From Marsupella aquatica (Eukaryota; Marchantiophyta), in contig OZ316892.1 in NCBI GenBank assembly GCA_973895155.1, positions 19,344,001 through 19,408,000 on the forward strand: 64,000 bases of DNA, given 5' to 3'. Positions 1-12,912 of the stretch are shown one piece after another. The notes under the pieces are model-generated. The model made no database searches and was not told the origin of the DNA. It worked only from the letters and a program-made list of their open reading frames with translations. The number at the start of each line of letters is the position of its first letter. Within the stretch, counting starts at the first letter, position 1. The position numbers and the translations under genes were made by a program.

Positions 1-241
1 TGGTGAAGATCCAGAAAAGAATTAGGATCTAATAAATCAATTGCTCATCAGCTAATTGATTATGATGACAAATTGGGCTGCAGTCCCAATCTGATTTAAG
101 TCAATTAAATAGAATTCTATAAACCAGAGAATTGAAAGAATGAGAATACTTAAGAACGAGAACTAGACAGAGGCGTCCCTGAGTCTAAGTTGATCAAGAA
201 GATAATTCTCACGATAAAGAATCTCGTAGTAAGGTAGGATT

Positions 242-253
242 GCTCTGATACCA
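242..253 (-). other. Primer-binding site of a minus-strand LTR retrotransposon
   Basis: On the minus strand this reads TGGTATCAGAGC, the usual initiator-methionine tRNA primer site of plant copia elements. It directly follows a minus-strand sequence ending in CA, as expected at the edge of a 5' LTR. The internal part of that element would lie to the left (1-241) and off the window. No retroviral protein domain can be read in the 241 bases present. Confidence 0.7.
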
Positions 254-575
254 TGTAGGAAATAGAACAGATATACAATGCATGAATGAATTGACTTAGA
301 TAGAAAATTATCCCCAGAGGGGATATAAGTACAAAGTGGACCTAGTCCACGGATTGAGCCTTCAACAGGCACAACTTAATAGATGCGCCTCTAGGCTTCA
401 GGGTTGAAGAGGCACTACCAAGAGACGTGACTAAGAACCAATGAGGAACAAGCACACGGATTGAGATCACTAATGTCTAGTTAATATCTAACATCAATCT
501 CTTTCTTTCTTTCATAATTATGATCAAGTTCTTTTTTCCATCCTCTCATCATCTCACCATGGTAAAATCAATCAA
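254..575 (-). repeat. Probable 5' LTR (minus strand) next to the primer site
   Basis: The right-hand neighbour of the primer site starts TGTAGGAAATAG on the plus strand, so on the minus strand the LTR ends in CA exactly at the primer site. The far end is not defined. It must stop before 581, where another LTR starts. There is no significant ORF. The outer boundary is a guess. Confidence 0.4.
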
Positions 576-580
576 GTATT

Positions 581-690
581 TGTTGGAATACAATTAAGTT
601 CACTCATTAGCCTAGACTAGATTACATAGATTGATAGGACATCTAAGGTCAGGTGGAGATCAACCTTTAGATCTCCTTGCATCTAAGGTC
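581..690 (+). repeat. Remnant 5' LTR of copia element 1
   Basis: Starts TGTTGGAATACAATTAAG and matches 4695-4795 almost base for base for about 100 bases, then diverges. It lies upstream of the gag remains of the first copia element. The rest of the LTR and the primer site have been lost: the sequence passes straight into low-complexity TTTAGGG-like text and then into gag. Confidence 0.75.
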
Positions 691-729
691 CTGGTCAGGC
701 TTTAGGGTTTAGGGTTCCAAAATTCAACG

Positions 730-3700
730 GCTCAGGCTTTTACTTATGGCAGATGCGCATGATTCTATTTCTTACAGCCGAATCTTTAATAGACATTGTT
801 GAAGGTAGATCACTACAGCCCACCACTGCTTCCAATCCCCCTGCTACTGGACCAGGTAGCATTACGGAATGGGAACAGCAAAATGCAATTGCGTTGCATT
901 ACATAGGAGATCTGATTAGAAGATTCTCAGCTTAATTATATTAGCAAAGTCAAAATTGCATATTAGCAAAGTCAAAATTGCTAGTGCTGCATGGAAGAAA
1001 TTGACCGATCTTTATCAGGCTCAAGACTCTATCACTAAGATGTATCTCAAAGATGAGTTACAAACATTGAAGATGAAGTAAGGTGAAACTCTGGTTGATC
1101 AACTTAAAGCATCCGGGAGTTCTACCACGGATGAAGATCAATTTCTGGCATTGATGAGAAGCATGCCGAACAGTTACAAGCCACTATTATCATCCCTTGA
1201 GGATAGACGACACTAACTTTGTCTAAAGTTATTACTTATCTCATTCAAGAGGAGAAAATGATGAAAACTCAAAGTACAGAGCATTTGATGGCTCTATATG
1301 TGGGAAGATCCCCAAATCATAGAGACTATGGCCGAAATCCTAGGAAGAGGTCGTGACAGATCCATTGGATTCAGAGGAGGACCAGGAATTGATTTCCACC
1401 GTCCTGGTGGAAGAGGCGTAGGTCCTCATAAACAAGGAGGAGGAATTTTTCCTTCTCAACAAAATTCTTTTCAAGCTGAAGGTGAATCTTCTTCATCTTC
1501 GAAACCTGGTTGGCAATCTTCCAATCAGAATTTTACACCAAAACAACTGAAATGTTTTTACTGCCAAATTATTGGACATCATATCAAGGACTGTCGAAAA
1601 TGAATTGCTGATGAGGCTACAAATTTGAATTCCCAAGCAAGTTTGAATTCTCAAGCAAATTCGACAACATATCTCTTCAATGTTGTGGCTTTTCCAGTAC
1701 CTGCTCCCCGAGATAACACTTGGTATCTGGACACTGGGGCAACTCACCATATGGCATACTCTATCGAGTATTTTTCTTCATATGCCGCATTTCATACTCA
1801 ACATGTTTTTCTTGGAGATAACTCGACCCAGGAAATAAAAGGCAAGGGAGAAGTTACCCTTCAGACTGAGGAAGGCAAATTCCGTATCATACCTGATGTT
1901 CTTCATGTCCCAGGATTGACAAAGAATCTATTTTTTGTCAAACTCTTGGATGTTGCTGGAGGATCTGTTGTCATCAAACAAGGAACATGTGTTCTTCATA
2001 ATCCTCTTAGTGAGTATATTGCTACTGCACGGCTGGATACAAACTTATACAAGTTGGGCGAATCCGCTTTGCCTAAACCCTCTATCATTGGTGCACCTGT
2101 TGTGCATACAAGTGATGCTGATCTTTGGCATAGCCGTTTGGGTCACATAAGTGAATCTCGCATTCGATCAACAATTGCAATCACAAAATATGGCTACATG
2201 TATCACTCCACATAACTCCTTCAAACTATCATCATGTACTTCTTGCCTTTATGGCAAGCAAACCCAGCAGTCATTTCCTCAACAAACAGCTCATCGAGCT
2301 TCAGGATTAGTGGGCTTAATTCATTCTGACATCTGTGGCCCAGTCACTCCTCCAACTCACACTCGATATTTTATCACTTTCATTGATGACTTTTCCAGAG
2401 ATATTCCACAGTTTACCTTTTGCTGAGAAAATCTGATACTTTTCAAAGATTCCAACAGATTGTAACCTTTGTAGAAACACAACATCAGCCTCTTACTATC
2501 AAAACTTTGCGGTCTGATAATGGAGGCAAATACATTTCATCTGCTTTTATGTTTTTTTGTCGATCAAAAGGCATTCAACACCAGTTCACCGTTCCCTACA
2601 CCCCACAACAGAATGGTGTTTCGGAGCCTAAAAATTGAACTCTTGTTAATGTCATTTTTATCCATGTTATACCATTCTGGACTTCCCAAAACTTATTGGA
2701 GAGAGGCTCTTATGACTGCCAATTATTTACAAAACAGGAGTCCTAGCAAAGCATTAGCTCCTACTACAACTCCTTACAAATTATGGTTAATTAAAATACC
2801 TCAGAAATTTTGGCAGCCCTGCGTTTGTCAAGGTCAATTCTCCAAGATCGAAGTTGGATTTTTGAATTATTGAATGCATTTTTCTTGGTTACAGTGACCA
2901 GTAAAGAATATCAATTAGAGAGATGAAGTGATAAGACAATTATCATAAGTCGCGATGCTGTGGTTTTGGAAGATCAAGTTGGATCAGTCTCTATGCCACC
3001 TTCTCAATCTATGAATGATGAAGATTTTTCTCTTCGTGCTGATCCAAAATTTTTCCAATCTTCTCCTAACCCACAGCTACCTCTCATAGCTCCGTCTCCT
3101 GTTCCCAATCCATTGATATCACCTACTTATGCAATTTTACCTGCTTTTTCCCCATCAAGCTCTCCAGTCATTCCCTCCTCTCCTCTATCAGGTCGCACTC
3201 CATTGCATTATTCTAGGTGCCCTCGACCTGCTGCTACTCCGCCCATCATTCGGGCTAGCACTCGAGTCACTCACCCAGTGGAGAAGTACGACTCTCTCAA
3301 GGAGATGGAGAAAGCTAAGAAGCAATGGGCTCTTATTTCTACTATATATATTAGCAATCATGATGAACCTACTTCTTTCTACGAAGCTGTCTATGGTCCC
3401 GATGTACATCATTGCCGTCAGGCCATCTCAGCTGAATTAGCCAACATGGCATCAATGCAGGCCTAGACCTTGGTTCCACTTCCAAAAGACAGAACTATAG
3501 TTGGCTATCGCTGGGTCTTCAAGATCAAACCAACTCATGATGGCAAGATTCATAAGTATAAGGCAAGGCTGGTGGCTAAAGGTTTCACCCAGGTTCCTGA
3601 GATAGATTATGATGAAACCTTTTCCCCCACTGTTCGACTTCAATCTCTGCAAACTCTGATTGCAATTGCTGCATATTACAATCTTGAACTACACTAGTTA

Positions 3701-4680
3701 GATGTTATTGCCGCATTCTTGTATGGCGATCTGAAGCAACAAATCTATATGGCTTTGCCTGAAGGTTTAGAAGTTTCTAATAAGAACTTGGTCTGTCTTT
3801 TGCAACGCTCCATTTATTGCCTGAAGCAATCCGCTCGTATGTGGAATGAACGCTTTCATAATGTCTTACTTCAAATTGGCTTTGGCAGCACTTCTGCTGA
3901 TAATAGTCTTTATGTTTTAAGTCATAATTCTGATTTTCTGCTACTAGCCCTTTATGTTGATGACACCATTATTGCCAGCTCCAGCACTTTCCTAATATTT
4001 GTCAAAGATTTGCTCAGTCATGAATTCTGAATGAGTGACCTTGGTGAAGCCTATCATGTTTTGGGGATGCACATCCAGCGTAATCGCGAGCAAGGCTGGA
4101 TCCGCCTTAACCAAACCACTTACATTCAATGTAAGCTTGAGCAGTTCAATATGCACCATTGTAAACCAATCTCTACTCCTTATGAGTTTGGTTTAGATCT
4201 GATAAGCCTCATAATCAAACTTGGTAAGCACTTCCATTCAGATCTAAGCCAAACTTGATAAGCACTTCCATATCAAAGTGCCAGGATTCTGCTTTCTCCT
4301 GGCAGGAGGAGCAATCTCTTGGTCCAGTCGGAAGCAGAAATCCATTGCCTTATCCAGTACTGAGTTTAACTAAAGCCAGCACTGAAGTTGTTTGGCTTTG
4401 ACCACTGCTTCTTCAAGTAGAAAAGCCACAGAAAATTACAGAGATTTTCTGTGACAATCCAAGTTCTATAGCAATGACTTTCTCCAGCAAGCATCACAAT
4501 AGGACAAAACATATTGATATTTAGTATCACTATGTTCGTGAACAAGTACTTCTGGAGGAGATTGCCATTGTTCATATTTCTACTGAGGACATGACAGACG
4601 GCTGACATCTTCACCAAAGGATTGGAACGAAGGCTACATGAGAAGCACACTTTAGGCTTAGGTTTAGGTCAAGAATTCCT
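730..4680 (+). pseudogene. Ty1/copia element 1, broken gag-pol polyprotein
   Basis: Decayed copia polyprotein in the canonical order. Gag remains lie at about 750-1600, ending in a CCHC zinc knuckle (CFYCQIIGHHIKDC, about 1552-1594). Protease follows with WYLDTGATHHM (about 1720-1755), then the pre-integrase motif LWHSRLGHI (about 2125). Integrase blocks include HSDICGP (2325), LRSDNGG (2510) and PQQNGVSEP (2610). Reverse transcriptase starts WVFKIKP (3505) and carries the catalytic LYVDDT (about 3950). The RT tail MSDLGEAYHVLGM starts at 4031, and the RNase H region reaches about 4640. The frame is broken by several stops and shifts (for example at 2215, 2424, 2638, 3466, 3697 and 4028), so it cannot make a full protein. 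The order integrase before RT defines Ty1/copia. Family assignment is certain; activity is excluded. Confidence 0.93.
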
Positions 4681-4694
4681 CAATTGAGGGAGAG
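4681..4694 (+). other. Polypurine tract before the 3' LTR of copia element 1
   Basis: The purine-rich run GAGGGAGAG lies directly before TGTTGGAATAC, the first bases of the LTR. This is the position of the plus-strand primer of copia elements. It fixes the start of the 3' LTR at 4695. Confidence 0.75.
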
Positions 4695-4985
4695 TGTTGG
4701 AATACAATTAAGTTCACTCATTGGCCTAGACTAGATTACATAGATTGATAGGACATCTAAGATCAGGTTGAAGATCAACCCTTAGATCTCTTTGCACCTC
4801 TTCAGGAGTGAACTGACATACTGGGAATGTCTCTACACAGGGACATTCCGTAGCGACACTATGGATGTGTCCATTGGATCTTCAGATCCTTCCACAATTT
4901 TGTATTTAGGGTCAATTACAGTTTTCTTTTATGATCAATTAATCAATTGTCATTATCATTTCTAGTATTTTACTCATTTCTCACA
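4695..4985 (+). repeat. 3' LTR of copia element 1, probably also 5' LTR of element 2
   Basis: Begins TGTTGGAATACAATT, repeating 581 onward. The next gag remains start at about 5040, so the same LTR sits between two copia bodies, as in tandem elements made by recombination between LTRs. The right end is approximate (a CA near 4984). No TGGTATCAGAGC-type primer site follows it, so the leader of element 2 has been lost or changed. Confidence 0.65.
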
Positions 4986-5039
4986 GTTTCTTCTTAAAAT
5001 TGATGACATCCCAAAATTTGACGGGACATCATATTAAGT

Positions 5040-8000
5040 ATGGCGGATTCCATATATATGAATTTATTTCTTACTGCCGAACTCCTTATCAGGGGTCTTA
5101 TACTCAAACCTGTCCCTGCTGTTGCTACTTCTCCCGCTGCTGCAGTGTCTTTCATTATTTGCAAATTAACAATTAGTGTCTTTCATTATTTGCAAATTAA
5201 CAATTTGCAAGTTCATCACATTAGTGTCGCAAAAACTTTGGCTTGGACACTAGCTCTCTACTAAACCTGGCCAATTAAGAGATGCAATTACGAAGATGTA
5301 TTTGAAGGACGAGTTGCAAAACCTGAAGATGAAGGAAGGTGACAGTGTCACCAAACATACTTTAGAACGTTGAATTGATTGATCAACTTTCGGCTACTCG
5401 TGACCAACCATTTCTTGCATTGATGCATTCAATGCCAGCCAGTTATCGCCTTTTACTCACCCTTGTTGAGAAGACAGGTCATTGTGACCGGGAATGTATC
5501 TTAACTTATAGCTTATCTTCTTCAAGAGGAGAGGATGATGATCGAAGTCCCTTTTTGTTGGTAGAGGCGCTCATCTCTCTAAGAGCCGATTTAATTAAGC
5601 CAACTGGTTTGAAGCACGGTGGCTACCCCTCCAGAGGTTCTGGAGGTGGCAATCCTTCCCAAATCCTTCTCAGGAGAGCTGAGATTTTCCAAGTAATCTA
5701 CCCTTCAGACAATTGACTTCTCTTCCAAAGGAGATTCCTCTCATTCGACTGAATCCCAATCTACACCTTCTTCTTCTGGGCAACACAACTATAAAGATAT
5801 GAAGTGCTTTAAATTTATTGTGAATTGATTGGACATCACATCAAAGACTGTACGTAGGAAGTGGCCTGCTCTACCGTGTATCTTCATACCAGGATAATTC
5901 TTGAATGGTATTTAGTCGACACTGGTGCCACACATCATATGGCGTACTCCATTGATTATTTGGGACCATATTCCATACAAACAACCACAGTACGTCTTTG
6001 ATAATTCAACACAGTTGATTCACGGGAAGTTTCAGTACTCCTTTCTAATGGCGCTCAACACATTATATATATATTCATAGCTAATGTGTACGTTACATAT
6101 AACCGGATTGAAGAAAAATCTATTCTCTGTTCACATCTGGAACTTTCTAGCGGTTCCATCCTAATTGCCAAGAGTAAATGCGTCCTGCATAATTCTCTTG
6201 GCGAAGTTATCTCACTGTCTTGTCATTTAATTAATGTCTTATACAAAGTAGGTGATGCTATTTTTCCCTCATCAGGTTCCGCAGCATTTACCTCCTATTC
6301 CACAAATCAGATGCCTTTACTAGATCGATTCACTCAATTTGTAACAAATGTGGAGAGTCGACATCAGCCATTGCACATTAGAATGCTACTTTCTGACAAT
6401 GGTGATGAGTTCCGCTCTTCTGCTTTTGATGAATTCGGCCTATATATCTAAAGGCATAGCTCGGCAACTTACAGTTCCTCACAGTGCTCCACAGCAGAAC
6501 GGCATAACTGAAAGGAAGAATCGCACATTTATCAATTTTGCGATAGGTATTTTATTTCAATCTTCTCTTCCCAAGTCCTCTTCCGAAGTCCTATTGGGTC
6601 GAAGCTATAGTTACAACTAATTACCTTCAGAATAGACTACCCAGCAAAGCTTAAATTTGACTCTGACCAAGACTCCTTATGAGTAATGGTTTTCTCTGAA
6701 ACCAGACGTAGCTCATTTAAGAATTCTTGGCTATCTAGGTTTTGCCAAAATTACTGGTTCTCATGCCAAATTAGATTTTTGGAGGGAGGAACGCATCTTT
6801 CTGGGCTATAATGATCAACCCGTAAAGACTTGTGCCCTGAGTGTGATAAGACGATTATTATTTCCCGAGATGGAGCTGGAAGACAAGGTTGGTAAAGCCT
6901 TTTCTCCGTTTCTTGTTTCTTCTTCAGAAACGGAGGATTTAATTATCCGTTATGATCCCCATTTTTTTCAGTCATCAGAAAATCCTTTGGGCTCAAAGGT
7001 CCAACTTCATCTATTTTACATGCATTATTTGTCTCTTTTGGGACGCCGTCTGTGTTAGGGGGGTTAGGGGTTCCTCCTTCCGTGGGAGTTCTTTCCCCTT
7101 CGTCATCACCTTCGTCCACTCTACAAAGGCGAACTATTTTGAATTGTGAAAGACTTCCCAAGCCATGGGGGACCTCTACTCCTCCACTAGCTCAACGCAC
7201 GCAGCAGCCCGCGCATGCAGGAGTCCCCGAATTACGAAGCAAATTGAGCGTTTCATACCATGCTTTAGCTGGAACTCAGAAAGAAAACAGTTGGCTAAAT
7301 CAGCCTTACTTTCTTCACCATGGCCAGTCAATTTCACGGACCTGATGAGGTCAACATATGAGGAAGCTATGACTGGACCTGATTCTCATTACTGACAAGA
7401 AGCCATTTCTGTTGAACTACAAAATATGGTCAGTATGAAAGCTTGGACTTTGGTTCCAGATTGCATGTGGGCGGCTGGATTTTCAAGTCAAGCCTAATCT
7501 TGACGGCAGTATTCAGAAATATAAAGCTTGCTTGGTTACGAAAGGCTTTACTCAAATACCTGACATTGACTACTAAGAGACATTTTCTCTTACTGTCAAA
7601 CTTCAATCTATGCGCGTCTTCCAGTAACTATTGCTACTTATAATGATTTGGATTTATATCAGATGGACTGCTTTTCTCTTATGGCCATCTCAAGCAGCTA
7701 ATTTATATGGCTCTTCCGAAAGGACTTCACGCTTCTAATCCCAATCTAGTTTGCCTTCTTGGGCAAGCTATATGATCTATTGCTTGAAACACTCAGCTCC
7801 GAATGTGGTAGGAGAGATTTCATTTTTCTCTTCTCAACATTGGGTTTTGTTAGTACCACTCCTGACACCAATATTTATGTATTGCAGAGACTCTCAGTAT
7901 TTAATTCTAGCCTTAAATGTGGACGACATTACTCTTGCAAGCTTGAGCTCCAACCTTCCTCAATATGTTGATAAGGATATGCTTCGCCAAGAATTAGATC

Positions 8001-9530
8001 AGATGACTGATCTTGGTGAGGCATACCACTTACTTGGAATGCATGCATATTCAACCCAATCAACATCAAAGTTGGATTCGTATCAATCCTACCTACATTA
8101 CCAAGATATAAACTTAAGCAATTCAATTAACATGGAGTATTGCAAGTATATTTCTATTCCATTTGAATTTGGCTTACACTTAAGTAATCACTCATTGTAT
8201 GCAAACAAAAGAAGGTTATTTTTAATCTTGTTAAACTAATAATTATAATCAAAAATTTCTATTAAATATATTGAAAATTTTAATTTTAGTAAAAATATTA
8301 GTTTTAATATTCAACAAGATATTTTGAAATGTATCAAAATTATATAATAAAAAATACAAAAAAGTTATTGAATTTATTTTTTAATATTTTATTGGTTTAT
8401 TTCACATGTTTTAGGGGTTACTCTAAATGATTCTCTAGGGAAATAAAGATCATTCTCCTGCTACTCCAACATACACTTCCTTACAAGAGTGTTGTAAGCA
8501 GTCTAATGTGGACAATGAACTGTGCACAACCAAATATTGCCTTTTTAATGAGCACAATTGATAATTTCATGACCAATTCTGGCCCCATCCGTGTACTAGA
8601 TTACCATCAAGCGCATTTTTAGATACTTTCAGGGTACCAAACATTATGATTTGCAATACCAAAGTACTCTTCTTCTAATCTTCATTTACAAATTTATATA
8701 TTTGGAGGACATTGATACTTGCAAGTCAACTAGCGGTTTTTGTTCTCTCCTTGCTTGATCGAAAAAGATATCCCTCTGATGTGACATCTTTCCAGGCGAC
8801 TTTTAGCCATGAAACGTAATGAATGAGGTATTTGAGAATGAGGAGCTATTAGTTGGGCAAGTAAATCTGTTGCGCTCAATTTCTAGCAGTGAATCAGAGT
8901 ATATTGCAATGACAAAAGCTAGCTACCACTGATTTGAAGCTATCCGGCTAAGACTACTATTATATGAGATTGGTTTTACTCAGAAGATTACTGAACTCTT
9001 ATGTGACAAACAAGAGTACTATTACTCTAATATTAAGATCGTGCCAAGTATATAGATATTCAATACCACTTCATAAAGGATCAACTTTAAGTGGTAAACG
9101 TAATTAAGATCCTTGAGGAATCACTTAGAGTAAAACCCTTAAAACAGTGAGAACAATTAATGAGATTTGAAGATTTAAAAAAAAAATCAACAAATAAACT
9201 CTTGTACCCTCTATAATACAACTTTGACTAATTTTTAAAAATCTTGCTCAATATTAATTTTAATTTATAACCATAGCACATCACATAAATTTTCTGTGAT
9301 AAGAAAAGCATGCTTTCTCTGTCGTCATCAGCAAAATATCATGATAGGTCGGCTAAACATATTGTATTAAATTAATACCACTTTATCAAGGACCAGAGAA
9401 CTACTGGTGAAAATATAATATCACATCTGCAAATGGCATGGTGGTAGACATCTTCATCAAGGCTCTTCCTAAAGGACTTCATGAGAACTTTAGCCTTAGG
9501 AATAGGAGGGATATGCTCAATAGACCCCCT
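5040..9530 (+). pseudogene. Ty1/copia element 2, heavily decayed gag-pol
   Basis: A second copy of the same copia family, more decayed than the first. Gag remains lie at 5040-5716, with a damaged zinc knuckle near 5800-5855 (IGHHIKDC still readable). Protease has DTGATHHMAYS at about 5920. The protease-to-integrase segment is deleted. Integrase motifs LLSDNGDEF (about 6390) and PQQNGITERKNR (about 6490) remain, as does the linker FLGYND (about 6800). The RT starts near 7440, and its catalytic box has changed from YVDD to NVDD (about 7917). MTDLGEAYHLLGM is at 8003. RNase H remains run to ADIFTKALPKGLH-like text at about 9440-9490. An AT-rich segment (8226-8410) interrupts the 3' half. No 3' LTR was found. 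Confidence 0.88.
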
Positions 9531-9534
9531 TCAG

Positions 9535-9920
9535 GAGAAACTTTACTTGATCAGCCCCTTCCAAACTTTTTTGCCCCAATCAGCCCCCTCATTATGGCCT
9601 GTACCCTTTTCCTCGTGTAAGGCCATATTGCACAGTTTTCAGCCTTACTGGGTGACTTTCATAGTACCCATTCAACCACGCAGTAACCAGGCAAAAATCA
9701 CAGTGACCGTGCTAAGATCCATTACCAACGGGACCTCGTAGTTAGAGGTGAAAATCGGGCCTTGCACCTCCGCGCCGCCACTATCAACATTAGGGTTATC
9801 TTATGCTAATTAATTAGAATACATTGACATGAGTGTATTCTATTTGTAAAACCAATTTCCGTGCTTTAGGTTCAAGGTCAAGTGTCGTCTTTTGTGGGGG
9901 TTCTAGGTAGGATCGACGTT
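9535..9920. other. No gene seen between copia element 2 and tandem repeat
   Basis: Only short frames are present and none has recognisable content. The expected 3' LTR of copia element 2 (TGTTGGAATACAATT) is not here, so the element is truncated at its 3' end. Confidence 0.5.
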
Positions 9921-10315
9921 TTGCGTGGTTTTACGGAGGTTTTGTGCAGAGGCTGGTTTACTCTTGACGACGAGCCATTTTGCTGATGATCGTGCTAGTT
10001 GACGATTGTGGTGGTTGATGATTGTGTTTCTTTCGTGGCTTTATGGAGGTTTTGGGCAGAGGTGTGGTTGACTGTTGGCGGCGGGACATTTTGGAGACAA
10101 TCGTGCTGGTTGATGTTTTTGTTGGGCGTCGTTTACTACTAGCGGCGGGCCATTTTGCTGTCGATCGTGCTGGTTGACGATTGTGCTGGTTGATGATCGT
10201 GTTTCTTTTGTGGCATTACGGAGGATTTGGGCAGAGTTATCGTTGACTATTGGTGGCGGGCCATTTTGGAGATGATCGTGCTGTTGACGATTCTGCTGGT
10301 CAACTTTGCTCAATT
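9920..10315. repeat. Imperfect tandem repeat, unit roughly 110-120 bp
   Basis: The phrases TTTTGGGCAGAG, GGCGGGCCATTTTG, GATCGTGCTGGTTGACGATT and GTGTTTCTTTTGTGGC recur three to four times with changed spacing. The unit boundaries are ragged, so unequal exchange plus point decay is likely. The 90-codon minus-strand frame here is a product of the repeat (recurring NRQQ, NGPP and VVND) and is not supported as a gene. Confidence 0.65.
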
Positions 10316-10319
10316 ATGG

Positions 10320-11250
10320 CAAGTTCCATTTCACTGCAGTGATCACTTTCGGTATTGATTTCCTGGCGAACCTGTGGAAATCAATCACCTAGATTGAAGT
10401 TCTCTTTCTGTTTCAACCTTCTGTTTTCATTTTCCTGCATGATACGAGTGGATCAATGGGCAATCAATATGCTTGCTCAGTAGGGAGGATTCTAGCCAGG
10501 AGTCCAGGTCTGGAGTACCATGAGGCACAATGCAAGGAACTGAACCATGTAGGGGATGGGAGGGGAAGATAATACGAGCTTAGTGGTATGATAATTTGCT
10601 TTCTTACATCTAAATTTTCTCAACTTCTCTTGTTGGTTTGGTCTAGCTATCATCTGAATCACCTCTTGTTGTGCTCTTCTTCATAATAATGCAGATCATT
10701 TGCATAGTCTTCCCAGTTCTTATGCAATTTTTGATCACCATCACATCGATGTCTTCTGGTTCTGCTGCATAGTTTCAATACTACATGGATAACAGTGTAG
10801 GGAAGTCCTGCTTTCATTTGGCAGTTGAATCCTGTCCTTGAATTTGTGAATGAAGTTTCCTCTCAGGATTTTGTGGTTGCCTGCAAGCTCTAGGCAAAGT
10901 GGACTTCATGACAGGGATTGATCTGCGTCTGACTTGAAGGGGGAGATTCTCAGTCGAAGCACTAGGTATGACTGATTGCATCCTAACTTTACAAACATTG
11001 TCTGCATGTCAACAAATGTTGTGCATGTTTTGAATACCATGACATGGATGTCTGCGAGTTCTTCTACTCTCTTTGAATACCATGACATTTGTGTCTTCTA
11101 AAGTTGCTTATCTATTGAAGTCGTCGGCATGAGTGTAGGGACCGCTCTGCTTCCATTAAGGAGTGGAAAGCAATACAGGCTGAAGGGCAAGGTCATAGGC
11201 TGGAGAGGTTGAGTTCAATTTTGAGCCCAACCAAGGTTCATGCTCAGTTT
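10320..11250. other. Apparently non-coding stretch upstream of the repeated-exon gene
   Basis: No convincing frame. Two similar stretches (about 10680-10800 and 10980-11100) both hold phrases like CATGACATGGATGTCT and TCTTCTGGTTCTGC, suggesting an old local duplication. Regulatory sequence for the plus-strand gene starting at 11253 may lie here, but no TATA box could be assigned with confidence. Confidence 0.35.
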
Positions 11251-11252
11251 CC

Positions 11253-12178
11253 ATGGCACCACGAATGAGAAGAATTTGCGTAGCAGAGGAAGAGAATCAC
11301 TTCCGACATCGTGTCGATGCTGAAGGCAAGCATGTGTTTGTCTGCATAGTTGGTGATCACAAGCCTCGATCATTTTCTTCCTTTGCTGGTTTCCAGACCC
11401 ACATGGACGTCACACACAAGTTGGAGTTGCCACCTGCATTACTGGAGGCAAGCAAACCTTGGTTGTTCTCAAAATCCAACTTCTCCACTCGGATTGCCAA
11501 GAAACATAAGGCCCCTGGGCCAAATGTGAGGAAGGACAACAATCAGGCCTCTTGGAACCGACTTCAATCCACTGTGCAACTCGGTGGAGACAGACTAAGT
11601 TGCGGAAGAAGACAATGCTAAAGAAGAAGTATGGTGTTGCTGTAGATGAGCCGCTTGTTCCTGCAAAATTGTTGCTTATTCGTGTCATCAAGGAAGTGCA
11701 CATATGTGCAGGGCAGGCTAATGGTTGGTCATCCTTGTTGGATGACAGTGTGTACAAGATGTTGCAAGACTCTGTGTCAGCTGCTGCAATTTCTCCTATT
11801 CTGTCTCACTGGGTTGCTTCAATCTGAGCTTTGCCGGTACTCCTACCTAGAGATCGTAAGTTGCAGGCACTTCAATTAGATTGTAGTGTCCTGCCATGCA
11901 TTTTCCCCCGGGCAGTGTGGAGGTGCAACCTCCCGAGCTGATGTAGTTTGATACAATTTGAGAGGCTCTCATTGCAGATGCCTTGAATTACTTGACTCAG
12001 AAAAGAGCGCTTCTGCAGTGGAAGCATGGCCCCAAAGAAGTGGACTTCGATGCTACATACCAAGATTACAAGGAGTGGAAAGAAGAGCAAAAGCCTGTCA
12101 GCATAGCCACAACCACTAACAATTTGCTATAGGAATACAAAGGTCGGGGGCATGACCACTGAAGCTGCACGAATAGAG
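11253..12178 (+). pseudogene. 5' part of a decayed multi-exon gene, zinc-finger-like N-terminus
   Basis: The frame from ATG 11253 codes for about 122 residues. It begins MAPRMRRICVAEEE and includes a stretch with one Cys and two His in C2H2-like spacing (FVCIVGDHKP...FQTHMDVTH), perhaps a degenerate zinc finger. The text continues in another frame from about 11552 to 11827 (basic LRKKTMLKKKYG, then an amphipathic segment), so at least one frameshift or unseen intron separates them. A donor-like GTATGACC follows GAATAGAG at about 12179 and leads into the next exon at 12261. I do not recognise the family. The frame breaks and the stops in downstream exons argue that the gene is dead or evolving neutrally. 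Confidence 0.45.
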
Positions 12179-12260
12179 GTATGACCTTTTTATTTTACTT
12201 CCTACAATCTTTGCTTGTTGTTTGTGCATTCCATTCTCATCTTGTCCCAACCATGTGCAG

Positions 12261-12811
12261 GCTGGACTAAATGAAGAGTGGGAGGACACTTCTGACGATA
12301 GTGACTGTGAGCCTGGGCTTGAGAAGTGGGGTTTGTTGCTAAATGATGCTGATAAACAGCTAGATGAGCCAGACGTTGTATCTAAACCTGTCCTCAATAC
12401 TTCAGTTGAGGACCCGCCTCTTGTATAAGATCCTATTCAGGTTCCTTCTCATGTTCAGGACGATGAAGACAATGATCATCAGAATCCTTCTCATGTTGAG
12501 GATGTTGACCATCTTATTGAGCATCCTGTTCATGATCCTATTTAGGATCCTATGACCATCCTGTTCAGGATGATGAAGACAATAATCATCAGAATCCTTC
12601 TCATGTTGAGGATTTAGACCATCTTATTGAGCATCCTGTTCATGATCCTATTCATGGTCCTATTGACCATCCTGTTCAGGATCCCATTGACAATCCTATT
12701 CAGGATGTTTATGAACAAGGAATCAACTTTTCACAACAGTGTCACTTGGTTTCAAGCCTCCAAAATACTCTTTACGCCTATGGAGAGGGAGAGGACGGCT
12801 ACCCCCTCCAG
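12261..12811 (+). pseudogene. Exon with internal 111-bp repeats and nonsense mutations
   Basis: Bounded by an acceptor (CATGTGCAG before 12261) and a donor (CCTCCAG then GTCAATC after 12811). It opens in phase 0 with AGLNEEWEDTSDDSDCEPG, an acidic segment. The second half is two copies of a roughly 111-bp unit coding for QDDEDN-HQNPSHVEDVDHLIEHPVHDPI. TAA at 12426 and TAG at about 12543 replace CAA/CAG-like glutamine codons, and one base is missing near 12553. Length is 551, or 552 (a multiple of three) with the missing base. The downstream exons show the same phase-0 rule. Confidence 0.6.
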
Positions 12812-12912
12812 GTCAATCTTTGTTTCTTTGCTTCAATTACTTTTGGAATTTCTTTGCAAATTGTGAATACATGAGCCTCATCGTATTCGGATGCTCCTTG
12901 TGTTCATTGCAG

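Noticed and set aside
10041-10313. 90-codon minus-strand frame with NRQQ and NGPP repeats
   Set aside because: It is simply the translation of the tandem DNA repeat at 9920-10315; there is no start context, domain or splice support.
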